Part shown: piece by piece, positions 52,310 through 61,931 of the stretch
How the letters are laid out: every line of letters starts with the position of its first letter
Numbering within the stretch: position 1 is the first letter of the stretch
From: Azolla caroliniana
Taxonomy: Eukaryota > Polypodiophyta
Length of the DNA stretch: 64,000 nt
Assembly (NCBI GenBank): GCA_043228905.1
Contig: JBHGNT010000010.1
Span: 7,688,001-7,752,000, forward strand
Reading direction: 5' to 3'
Position numbers and translations under genes: made by a program
The notes under the pieces: model-generated
What the model was told of the DNA's origin: nothing
What the model saw: only the letters and a program-made list of their open reading frames with translations
Databases searched by the model: none

Positions 52310-54090
52310 ATGTACGGAGTGTTGATTATTGTTGAAGATATATGCATAGGACTTAAGAAATTGGCCTCTCGAAAGGCAAGTGATCTTCAATGGATAAAGA
52401 CTAAAATGCTCAAATGGACGGGAAAGGAAGCGCATGTATGGATAATCAATATGTTTAATGATGTATTGCAACATGTTATGCCGTACGATTGGACTACAAA
52501 TTGGATCAAACCTTTACATAAAGGTGGAGATGTAAATAATGTAAACAACTATCGAGCCATCATGGTTGGCTCATTAATGACAAAACTATTTGGATGTATA
52601 ATGGAATCAAAGATAAATGTATGGGCTGAAAAAAAGGTAAGAGAGCTTATGGACAGCTTTCGAAAACACCATAGCACCATTGATCACCTTGTCACCCTTC
52701 GAGTATTAATGGAGGAAAGTCACCTTAGAGGTAAAGATTTACAATGTTGATTTGTAGACTTCAAGAAAGCTTTTGATATGGTACCTCATGAGCATCTTTG
52801 GAGGCGAAGGGAAGAACTTGAAGTGCCAAGTGAATATATGCTTGCAATTTCCCGAATTTATGAGAAGGTTATATGTTGTGTGCGTATGAGAGATCAACTT
52901 TCAGATTCTTTCAAAAGCACTATTGGTGTTAAGCAAGGATGCTCACTCTCACCAACACTATTTGGTCTATGCATTGATGAATTGCAAGAAATGGTTACCA
53001 AGTTTGCAAAGGAAGAATATGTTGAAGAAGTTGCCATTGGGAATGTCGTGATTATGCTTTTGCTATATGCAGATGACGTAATGCTTTTTGCAAATACTTT
53101 AGGCGATGCACAAAAGCGTATGAAGGCATTGGAAAAAAATTGCATGCATACTAAATTAAGTGTCAATAGCTCTAAAACAAAGATTATGCTTGTGAAGAGA
53201 CAAAAAAGAGATAAACCATGCATTATGTACAACAATGAGCCACTTGAATGTGTGGAAAGATTCAAATATCTTGGCCTTGAAGTTCCTTCAAATCATAGAT
53301 GTAATGAATCTGCTACACGCCGCTTAGAGGCAGGTAAGCGAGCATACTATGGATTTGAGAACACATGCAATCTTGGAGATATTAAGTGTTGAATCCTCAA
53401 GAAATATCTTTTCGACACTTTGGTGACACCGGTTCTTCTCTATGGGGTGGAAGTATGGGGCGGTAGCATCCCTAAATCTACGTGGAAAGAGTTTGAAAAT
53501 ATCCAAAAACATTTTCTTACAAAGTTTCTACAAGTTAAGAAACAAACGCCCTACACCCTCCTCCTTGAGACGGGATTGCTTCCCATTGAGATCATGGCCA
53601 TGGAAAGGGTTGTTGAATACATTCTTAATGCCAATGTATCATGACATGGGACAAATGTGGAGGCTCACGCTTCACACATTATACAACACATGTTGCACCT
53701 AACTACAAAACCATATTCTTTGTGGCACAGGGAAACTGTACACATCGATACATGTTAGAGCGCATATTGTTATCTTCCATTTGAACCATTGCTTCCATGC
53801 AACTTAGCTCACATGCATTGTGATGTGAGACAGTGTGTTGGGGCACAAGTGATTAGAGTGGTCAGCTATGCACACTTTGCCCTAAACAAGTTCGCGAGTC
53901 TGAGTATCACACTTTGATACAATGCTCTGCATTTGATTATATTTGACCATGCTTTCCACATCTCTTTGAATGAGCTCAATCCTTGCATGAATTCCTCTCA
54001 CAATCACAATGTGCACTCTCGATTGCAACATTGATTGGTAAAGTTATTGAACATCGAGAGTCACTACTCACTTTCACCCGTATCACGTGA
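52310..54090 (+). pseudogene. LINE (non-LTR) reverse transcriptase, 5'-truncated
   Basis: One frame to 53644 with TGA at 52748-52750 and 53390-53392. RT motifs: NNYRAIMVGSLMTKLF, DFKKAFDMVPHEHLW, KQGCSLSPTLFGLCIDEL, LLYADDVMLFA (YADD 53066-53077), LSVNSSKTKIM and ERFKYLGLEV. After RT come YGVEVWGGSIPKSTW and a C-terminal domain traceable in other frames to about 54090 (HTLIQCSAFDYI, FLSQSQCALSIATLIGKV). No endonuclease domain is present, as expected for 5' truncation. Such RTs copy their RNA at a nicked target. No flanking duplication was found. Confidence 0.82.
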
Positions 54091-54145
54091 AATGTAATAT
54101 TTTTGGTCTCATAGGTCATATTTCATCTCTGAAGACGATAATATA

Positions 54146-54176
54146 ATCTATCTATCTATCTCTCTCTCTCTCCCAC
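54146..54176. repeat. (TCTA)n/(TC)n microsatellite
   Basis: ATCTATCTATCTATCTCTCTCTCTCTC about 55 bases after the last LINE-like codons. It may be the microsatellite tail that some LINE families carry instead of poly-A. Confidence 0.7.
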
Positions 54177-54307
54177 TCACTGTGTATCCATTCTCTGCAT
54201 TTACATAACTGTCGAATTCCGAACAATTGAATGTGTACCCCGGTGTCTATCTCACACACTTTTGCACATGTAACTTTACATAAGTCTTTGTTTTGGGTCG
54301 ACTTCAA

Positions 54308-54903
54308 TGAAGTCTCATGCTTTGCTCGACTCCGGAGCATCTACTTGTTTTATCGATATATCGTTTGTCTGTGCACATAATATCCCCACCGTCTGCACAT
54401 CACAACCCATATCCGTTTAAGTGATCAATGGCCAGGTTCTCTCTTCGGGGGTGGTTACAGAAGTCACTATTCCGTTGGTACTACACGCCGGGCCCCACCG
54501 TGAGGTACTAATGTTCTACCTCATTGCAACCCCCCGACATATGATTGTTTTGGGGCTATCTTGGTTGGAGACACACAATCTGACTGTGGATTGGGGCAAC
54601 CGCTCCATCACTTTTCTAGTGTGGCCGATTCTGGTTGGGTCACTACACTTTCTTGATTCCGTTGCGGTCAATTCCAGCTTGGTTGCTACACTGGCCATTT
54701 GTCACGGGACATCTCCATTCCTATCAACAATTTTCCCACACGATATAGAGACTTTTTGGATATATTCGAGAAGCGAAATGTAGATTGGTTACCAGCACAT
54801 TGCCCCTACGATTGCCCAATCAAACTCCAAGGTAGCGAGCATCCACCATTCGGCCCTATCAATGGGCTAGCTGAACCCGAACTTGAGGATTTGCGCACAT
54901 ATC
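54308..54903 (+). pseudogene. Tf1-like gypsy protease and RT start
   Basis: SHALLDSGASTCFIDISFV is a retropepsin active site, followed by a stop, VINGQVLSSGVVTEVTIPL, VLGLSWLETHNLTVDW and, after a frame change near 54700, FLDIFEKRNVDWLPAHCPYDCPI and FGPINGLAEPELEDLRTYL, the segment just before RT. The element is cut at 54903 by a copia-type LTR. It could be the missing partner of the G5 gag type at 37676. Confidence 0.75.
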
Positions 54904-55345
54904 TGTTGGGAATTCAGTCCCTCCGAATGGGATCCGGACGAGCCTAAGGAAGGAACCAAACTGGACGGATCCGGAAGGTATCCAGATGGATCAAGTATGA
55001 ATCAGATCTAGGGACATATCTGTAAATATGTTTCTAGTGTGCCTGTCATGGCCATATTTCTAAATAGACCTAAAATCATATAAGTATAATTATGACTTAG
55101 GCCAATCACTTTGCATATCTTGTAGTGTGTAGAGATATTGTGGTATAGACACATAGAGATCTTGAGAGGGAGAGGGAGAGAGCAAGATACAGAAAGTTTG
55201 TCTGTTGTAACTACCGGTCGACGAAGACATAGGGCTTGAGGTCATTGCCTGTGAGGCTCACATTGTATCCTCTTCTCATAGTGATAGTTGGAGTCTGTGG
55301 GCTCCTGTGGTTTTTCCCTATTAGGGTTTTCCACGTTAACATCTT
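54904..55345 (+). repeat. Truncated LTR of the copia-1/2/3 superfamily
   Basis: Starts TGTTGGGAATTCAGTCCCTCC and keeps the landmarks of the other LTRs in order: GGGACATATCTGTAAATATGT, CATGGCCATATTTCTAAATAG, AATCATATAAGTATAATTATG, GACTTAGGCC, and TTTTTCCCTATTAGGG. The TATA word is changed (TATAATTA). It ends near 55345 without the terminal CAACA, so it is 3'-truncated; no internal copia sequence follows. Confidence 0.8.
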
Positions 55346-55679
55346 CTGTCTAGGTGAAAGCATGTGAGTGGAAACAATTAGCTATGTCTTTGACATAGAG
55401 CCTAATTAGCTATGCAAAAAACTATCATTGATAAATAGTCATTTTTGCAAAAACCTACCATTGATAAATAGTCATTTTTGCAAAAAGCTACCATTGAAAA
55501 TAATAGAGAGTTTTAATTATATAAATGAGCACCATAAATGTGCAACATAAATTTATATGTGCACCATAAATTATATGCCGAATTCCTAGGTCCATTATGC
55601 ATGATGATTTGCCACATCACGTGGGCCATCTCTAGTTGAGTATTCTAGCTTAGATTACTACCATTGTTGCTAAACCCTA
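55346..55679. repeat. AT-rich stretch with 31-bp tandem repeat
   Basis: A unit like CATTGATAAATAGTCATTTTTGCAAAAA plus CCTAC is present two to three times (55424-55495). Nearby CAATTAGCTATG and CCTAATTAGCTATG resemble the array at 57130-59010. No gene seen. Confidence 0.6.
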
Positions 55680-56190
55680 TTGAGTCCACTCCTCCATTGC
55701 CGCCATTATACACTCAGTTACCACCATTGTGCGGTCCAAGTATCATCTGCCACTATTCGATCCGACGGAGTTCACTCCTCCATTGCCGCCATTCTACACT
55801 CAGTTGCCGCCACTGTTCAGTCCAAGCATCATCTACCAAGCTCACTCCTCCATTTCCGCCACTCTACACTCAGTTGTCGCTACTATGAAGGTCATATATT
55901 GGTGCCACTTTTCGATCCGACGGAGTTAACTCCTTCTCCATTGTCGCCATTCTACTCTCAGTTGTCATCACTATGCATTCCAAGCATCATCTGCCATTGT
56001 TCGATCCGACAGAATTCACTCTTCCATTGCCTTCATTCTACACTCAGTTGCAGCTATTGTTCGGTCCTGGATTGCCAAAATTGTTCGATCAAACAAAGTT
56101 CACTCCTCCACTCCCACCATTCTACACTCAGTTGCCGCCACTATTCGGCCTTGGATTACCGCCATTGTTCTGTCCTGGATTGCAATAACT
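55680..56190 (+). repeat. Proline-rich coding-type minisatellite, about six units
   Basis: Units of about 84-90 bp beginning TTCACTCCTCCATTGCCGCC are repeated roughly six times. Where in frame they encode FTPPLPPFYTQLPPLF followed by PLFDPTE or similar, so each unit is about 28-30 residues. Open stretches are 55729-55929 and 55973-56188 in different frames, so the array is broken now. It ends 130 bases before the transposase-like gene and may have been its upstream exon or an unrelated Pro-rich protein. Confidence 0.6.
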
Positions 56191-56320
56191 ATTCTGTCTA
56201 TTGATTATCTTGTGTATTCTTGTGTATAATGTTGTGTATTGTGGAATATTTTTGTGTATTGTTGTTGCCCATAGCCATCTTAAATACGTGTCTTTTTTTC
56301 GAGAAAATTAGGTTTTAAAT

Positions 56321-57099
56321 ATGTCATGTCAAATGGAAGGGGAAGGAGGGTGTTTAGAATTACCCCTCAATGATCATCAGGATAGGGACGATGCTATCAG
56401 GACACAACAAGCGATACGAAAGTATTGGGCAGAAAAAAGAAAAAAAAACATCGTCAATTGTTGAAGGATATGAAAGCCACACTCAGTAAAGGTAAAGATA
56501 GTATTGGTTGCGATATAGGTCTAAATATCACTGAGAATGGAAGTAATGAGACTACTATCATAGAGAGAAAGGTTGTCGACTATTTCAATGTTCAAACTAA
56601 GCACATCAGCAATGAAGACCAGAAGGTAATACTTTATGGAATATTAAATGATCCATCGATAAAGGAGTTAGTTGATTGTGATGGTCTTAATGCAAACATA
56701 ACATCTCCACTAGTAAATAATCTTCGTAATAGTTTCATATCCATGAGAAGGTCAGAAGATAATCTTGTCTTAAAAAGGTCTAGTCTAATGATGTTACTTA
56801 ATTATAGTGATGTTGACAATCTTAATATCAATGTGCTATCTAAGGTAATTGGTGTTAGTAGAAAAAGTGTGTACAATACAATGAACCAGATAATTTCAAG
56901 TGGTGAAGGAACTAGTCTGCTAAAGCTAACAACAAGATGTAAGCCAATGACACCCATAACATCAGAAATCAAGGATATAATCACAATATTTTGGACTAAT
57001 GAGAGTAGGGTTTCACCCAATAAGAAGGATTTATGCAGGAAACAGGTTGGAAGGAGTCAATACGAGGAGCATCCCATTCATCTTCTTGATGTACCTCAA
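56321..57099 (+). pseudogene. Transposase-like gene, exon 1
   Basis: From the ATG at 56321 (MSCQMEGEGGCLEL) a basic stretch (RTQQAIRKYWAEKRKK) is followed in another frame, after a run of nine A near 56440, by a 225-codon open frame from 56425. It contains LSKVIGVSRKSVYNTMNQI, which looks like a helix-turn-helix, and the segment WTNESRVSPNKKDLCRKQVG. I recall a similar order (basic region, SRVSPNKKD, then a Cys-rich region and a DFxEN segment) in uncharacterised eukaryotic transposase-like proteins, but I cannot name the superfamily. Exon 1 ends at CCTCAA before GTATTT (57100). The homopolymer shift suggests the gene is dead. Confidence 0.55.
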
Positions 57100-57129
57100 G
57101 TATTTACATTTATCTCAATATTTGTTTTG

Positions 57130-59010
57130 ACTTTTGAGCTTAGTTAGTTAGTTTATTAGCTACCTCCGAATATGACCATACTAGAATAGCTAATAAGCTA
57201 CCTCAGAATATGACCATAGCTAACTACCTACCAGTAATAGCCAATTAGCTAAAAGAATAGCTAATTAGCTACCTCAAAATATGACCATAGCTAACTAGCT
57301 ACCAGTAATAGCTAATTAGCTACATCAGAATATGACCATATCTAACTACCTACTAGTAATAGCTTAACAACGATTGCCAATAGCTAATTTAGCTATTACC
57401 AGCTAATTTGCTACTAGAATAGGTAATTAGCTACCTAAGAATATCAAACATATCTATTTAGCTACCAGACTAGGTAATTAGTTGCCAATCATAGCTATTT
57501 AGCTACCACAATAGCTAATTAGTTGTCTATGACAATAACTAATTAGCTACCAGACTAGCTAATTAGCTGCTTATGAGTATAGCTAATTAGTTGCTTATGA
57601 CTATAGCTAATTAGCTACCAAAATAGCTAATCCCCTACTAGAATAGTTGTCACGGACACACCAACACTAGACTACGACAAAGGACAGATGACAAGGCTAT
57701 GACCGATAAGGTTACGAACGTGGAACTCAACATGATGAGGCTAGAAACTGGGGAAGTTGGGAGCGATGAGATGAGGAACTTAAGATGCTACGAACGAATA
57801 CAAGAGCATAAAGTCAAATATGTAAATCAAGGAGAGAAGATGGGGCTAAACAAGAATACTAGATTGATGTGTCAATGACTGGTGTTGAATCCCTTGAAAG
57901 GGACCAAGGAGGTTACAAGTATTCATACTGTGAGTCGAAGTACATGCATTAGAATATTCGGGAGAATATTCTAGAACCCTCTAGAACCTTCTAGTTCTAG
58001 AACTTTCTAAAAACTCCTAGAACTTGAAATAGATAATCGACAAATAATCTATTAAGATATACATAACATGACCATATATTTGGACGTATTGGTTAGAACA
58101 CAACACTTGACTATATATAAGAGGTAAAGAGTTCAAATCTTGACATGATTGTTGCCATGTCTATGACAATAGCTAATTAGCTACCTAAGAATATGAGCAT
58201 AACTATTTAGCTACCAATCATAGCAAATTAGCTAGCACTCACAGTTAATTAGCTACTAGAATAGCTAATTAGTTGCCTCTGACTATAGCTATTTAGCTAC
58301 CTAAGAATATGATCATAGCTATTTAGCTACCAGAATAACTAATTAGTTGTGTATGACTATAACTAATTAGCTACCAGAATAGCTTACTAGCTAATTAGCT
58401 GCATATGGCTATAGCTAATTAGCTGCCAAGATAGCTAACTAGCTATTCACAATAGCTAATTTAGCTATTACCAACTAATTAGCTGCTAGAATAGCTAATT
58501 AGCTACCAATCAGAGCTATTGAGCTACTAGAATAGTTAATTAGCTGCCTATGATTATAGGTAATTAGCTACTAGAATAGCTAACTAACTATTCCCAATAG
58601 CTAAATAGTATTACCAACTAATTTAGCTATTACCAGCTATTTAGCTGTTAGGATAGCTAATTAGCAACCAGAATAGCTAATTAGCTATCAATCATACCTA
58701 TTTAGCAACGAGAATAGCTAATTAGTTGCCTATGTCTATAGCTAATTAGCTACCAAATTAGCTAACTAGCTATTCCCAATAGCTAATTTAGTTATTACCA
58801 GCTAATTAGCTACTAGGATAGCTAATTAGCTAATTAGCTACAAGAATAGCTAATTCGTTGCCTATGACTATTAGCTACCACTTAGCTAACTAGCTATTCC
58901 CAATAGCTAATTTAGCTATTACCAGCTAATTAGCTACCTAATTAGCTACGAGAATAGCTTATTAGCTGCTATAACAGGTTTGGAGCATAGCTAATCAGCT
59001 AATCAGTATG
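57130..59010. repeat. AGCTAATTAGCT palindromic array
   Basis: Dozens of copies of AGCTAATTAGCT, a perfect palindrome, are separated by variable words such as ACCAGAATAG, GCCTATGACTAT and ATTCCCAATAG. There is no fixed unit length, but larger blocks such as TAGCTATTCCCAATAGCTAATTTAGC recur (for example near 58773 and 58890). It is interrupted at 57648-58168 by a solo LTR. Not coding and not a CRISPR array: units are AT-rich, irregular and in a plant retroelement context. Confidence 0.9.
57648..58168 (-). repeat. Solo LTR inside the palindromic array
   Basis: It runs TGTCACGGAC...CTATGACA with TGTCA/TGACA-type ends, flanked by ATAGT (57643-57647) and ATAGC (58169-58173), a 5-bp duplication with one change. 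A TATATATAAG word near 58120 suggests minus orientation. It contains a cluster of TTCTAGAA-like words (57957-58025) and, near its 5' end on the opposite strand, a tRNA-like stretch (58098-58150). No internal retroelement sequence is present. Confidence 0.7.
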
Positions 59011-59027
59011 TCCATTTTATTACGTAG

Positions 59028-59787
59028 GTCGATTTATTTATTAGGTTCAAGCGAATGCATCCAAATATCAAAGTTCAACTACGAACATCTGAGTCTCTTA
59101 AGCCACACTTTGTGAGACGCTTGAAGAATCGATACACATGTTGTTGCATTTACCATGTACAAATGGGTTTTCTCAAGGTCTCTGTTAATCTACTACATCA
59201 CCATAGCGCCTCCCTAACTAATGCAGTTTGCACTTGTGAGTGCCCAATTTGTCGATCGAACCCACAAGAGCACTGTAAATCATCTGAGCATGTTATCTCT
59301 TCCATGAGTGGTCTTTTAGATTCAGTATTATGTCTGAGAGAAACTAAGGTTATCTTCCACAATCATAAATGTGTCATGGGTTTATGTCAAGATTGTGGCG
59401 CTAGTAGATTTAGGTGGTGTCCAAATGAATTTAGTAAAATATTAATCTCTATCAAGTTATTTGAGTCAGTTGACACCAATTTCGAAGGAAAGATGTGTAA
59501 AAGAAAGGATCTAATTAGGAAGTCGCTTAAACCAAGGGATTTGGCGTCTCTATTTGTAGTATCTCTAGGAAAGATCATTAAACACAACTTCATTTATTCA
59601 TGGCAAGCCCATCAGTTTAAGACTTGCATATCCAATTTTCCTAATGATGTAGTACTCTCAAGAGTAGATTTCGGAGAGAATTATGCTTTCAAGCAATAGA
59701 ATGAAATTCAATCTATGCATTGGTGTTCAGTGCAGGTAACCATTTTTGTGCAGATAATATATTTTCGAGTTTCAGGTGATGTTAAAA
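59028..59787 (+). pseudogene. Transposase-like gene, exon 2
   Basis: The frame from 59028 runs to TAG 59697-59699. It has a Cys-rich region (YTCCCIYHVQM, CTCECPIC, later GLCQDCGASRFRWCP) that may bind zinc, and ends VLSRVDFGENYAFKQ, then stop, then NEIQSMHW and VTIFVQIIYF. The Asp in VDFGEN could be the first catalytic acid of a DDE nuclease; the rest of the catalytic domain is missing because element E is inserted at 59788. The TAG stands where relatives, as I recall, have Gln/Glu. The short upstream ATG at 59055 is not a real start if the splice is right. Confidence 0.6.
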
Positions 59788-60259
59788 TGTTATCCCTTAG
59801 GCTGGACAAGCCCTAACACAGGGTGTCCCTATGGAACACTTCACCAAAGGGTGGTATGGGGAGATATGGATAGCCCGTAGTATCGAATGGGTCTTAATTG
59901 GCTACTAACCAGCACTGTTAATAATCGTAACACACGTGTAAGATTAATTATATTAAGCACAGGATGGTAACTAGATAGACACTAAACATATGTCAACAGC
60001 AGCATTTCTATTAATTATCCGTCGTTGATTACATTCTTGTTGTGTCCTTTATAGGTCTCCGACTGAGTTACAAACCGGTGCCAACCGGCAACGATCCGGT
60101 TCGGATCCGAATCGGCATACCGGTCCGTTCGTCCGCTTCTCAAAATAACATAATACTTATTAATTTCATAGTACTTATTAATTTCAACTCCCAATCCCTA
60201 ATTAAATACCCCTTTTACATTCTGGACTCTAACCGACCCTTTGGCCTTGCCGGCCAACA
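59788..60259 (-). repeat. Element E 3' LTR (about 472 bp)
   Basis: On the minus strand TGTTGGCCGGCAAGG...GGGATAACA, with TATAAAGG at 60046-60053. It aligns with 32239-32659. The base before it on the minus strand is not in a clear polypurine tract, so the internal end may be altered. Confidence 0.72.
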
Positions 60260-60263
60260 CATG

Positions 60264-61626
60264 GCACACCCGTGGGACAGTACATTGTATGTCGAACCCA
60301 CGGTTAGCCCTTTATCACTCGTCTATAAAAATGTCCATAATGCTTTGGTCCAAGGGTTCTAGGGGTTCTAGGGTAGTTGTTCCGGTTGTTGTTGTTGCTC
60401 TCCGGCCTACTCCTCTTCGGCTTTCATCCCTTCCAGGCTTCCGTCTCCGTCTCATCTGTTCTCGGCTCCTCTTGCTCCTGATGTCCGGCTTGCACTGGCT
60501 CTTTCGGGTCGGCTACCTTCGGTTGCTCCTCTTGAGCTACTTTTGTCTGGCTTTCTCCGGTTTCGGTTGCATTCGGCGTATGCTCCGGAGATTTCTCTTC
60601 GTCACTAATGTTAATTGTCGTCGTTCTTCTAGGCTCCATTTGCTGTCTCCGCTCCCATTCGTAATGCTCGAGCTGGAATTGGGTATCCAGCTGGTCGTCA
60701 TCCAGTTGTTCGACCAGCCGTCCCACCGCCACCAGTTGCTCTCCAGCCAAGGACAGGAAGTCAGCCGATAACTCCTCTCATATGGCCACAACGCTTTCCG
60801 CGTCAAGTTTGTAGAAGTTATCGTCGTCCTTTTGCCGGTTCTCTGCATCCGCTCATAAGACCTGTAACTTGGTTGCCTGCTTTGCCCATTTGGACCACCA
60901 TTGTACTAAACTCTCTTCAACTAACTTCTTCGTCTGGTCCCTCCATGTTAGTACAATATCTCGAATACGATCAAGTCCCATCTTTGACTTCTCCTTTGTG
61001 GCCTGTTTTTCATCCTTTAATTGCTTTATGAGGATCGCGGTTGTCTCGGCTTGTCCCTGATATTGCATCAGTTGCGTCTGATAAGTCGTCTGAACTCTGT
61101 TCAGAGCCATCTTTGCTCGTTCCATCTCCTCATGATGCTTCCGGGTAAGCTCCAGTTTCTCCTCCGTCGCTTCTACCAGCATCTTTGCCGCTTCGACTCC
61201 CTTGGTCCTTTCATCCGCCAATGTCGTTGTCGTCCTGTGGACTTCATCCCAGAGTTCCCGCATCTTTTCTTGCTGTCGATCACCTTCTGCCATCAATTTC
61301 TTGTGTTCCACCTCTAGCTGCCCTCAATTTCTTGTGTTCCGCCGCCTTCTTCAGGTCTCGTTCTCTGGCCCTTAAGGCCTCTTGGGCTGCCAATTCCTCT
61401 CTAAGAGTGGCGACTTCTTGTTCTTGTGCCTTATTTTCATCCGGTGTTATTTCAATTACCGGCATCTTCTTAGTCAGTTCATTCACCAGAGCCACCGGTT
61501 CTTGTAGTCTTGGTCCTTCTATGACCTGCTTAGCTGCCTCTACTTTAGCCTACGCAATTTCTTTTTCCATGCTCTGGATCCTCGACCGGACCTTCTCAAG
61601 TTCTTCGGTTGTGGCGAACAACCCGT
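60264..61626 (-). pseudogene. Element E extra ORF, C-terminal coiled-coil part
   Basis: Minus-strand frames 61311-60853 and 60848-60424 read a long helical, charged protein (LVEATEEKLELTRKHHEEME, AETTAILIKQLKDEKQATKE, TKKLVEESLVQWWSKWAKQA, LAGEQLVAVGRLVEQLDDDQ), then a Pro/Glu-rich tail. 61626-61320 carries FATTEELEKVRSRIQSMEKE and more coiled coil. The pattern suggests a structural or accessory protein of the retroelement; I know no enzyme motif in it. Stops and at least two frame changes break it. Confidence 0.65.
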
Positions 61627-61931
61627 TGTCGTGAAGATTCTGGGCTATGGTGAGAAACCGGGGAATATCAGAAGAACCGGCATGTAATCATCTTGTTGTA
61701 AAGCTCTTGTAATATATATTCATGTTAGTGTATATCTATCTTCCTTGTAAGATATTTGAGCCGGGTCCATATTCACGGTGAACCGTTTTTGTGAAACCCT
61801 ACATTCGTTGGAGCCGGAAGTCGATTCCTGAGCGAAGCCCACAAAGCTTAAGGACTCCACCATCTGTCTCCCTAGTCCGAGACCCCCGTGGTCCCACCCC
61901 TTTCAACACGTACTCGCGGATTATCACGACA
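61627..61931 (+). repeat. Solo LTR (305 bp) of the G1/G2/G3 superfamily
   Basis: TGTCGTGAAGATTCTGGG...GGATTATCACGACA, with the terminal words of the G1 and G2 LTRs and the shared GTCCGAGACCCCCGTGGTCCCA block. It is flanked by CCGT (61623-61626) and CTGT (61932-61935). Removing it and one 4-bp copy restores the minus-strand ORF of element E (EERAQGN then LFATTEELEK), which supports a 4-bp duplication. Orientation by end words is plus. Confidence 0.85.

Larger units (their letters stand above)
57100..59027 (+). other. Inferred intron of the transposase-like gene
   Basis: GTATTT at 57100 and TACGTAG at 59021-59027 give a GT-AG intron of 1,928 bp in phase 0. Joining CAA to GTCGAT yields a continuous frame PQVDLFIRFKRMHPNIKV that leads straight into exon 2, whereas unspliced sequence stops soon after 57140. 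Nearly all of the intron is the AGCTAATTAGCT array plus one solo LTR. Confidence 0.6.

Noticed and set aside
54899-54903. Target duplication for the truncated copia LTR at 54904
   Set aside because: The right end of the LTR is missing, so no second copy can be assigned.
57130-59010. CRISPR-like repeat/spacer pattern
   Set aside because: The repeated word is 12 bp, AT-rich and palindromic, spacing is irregular, no cas-like gene is present and the DNA is eukaryotic.
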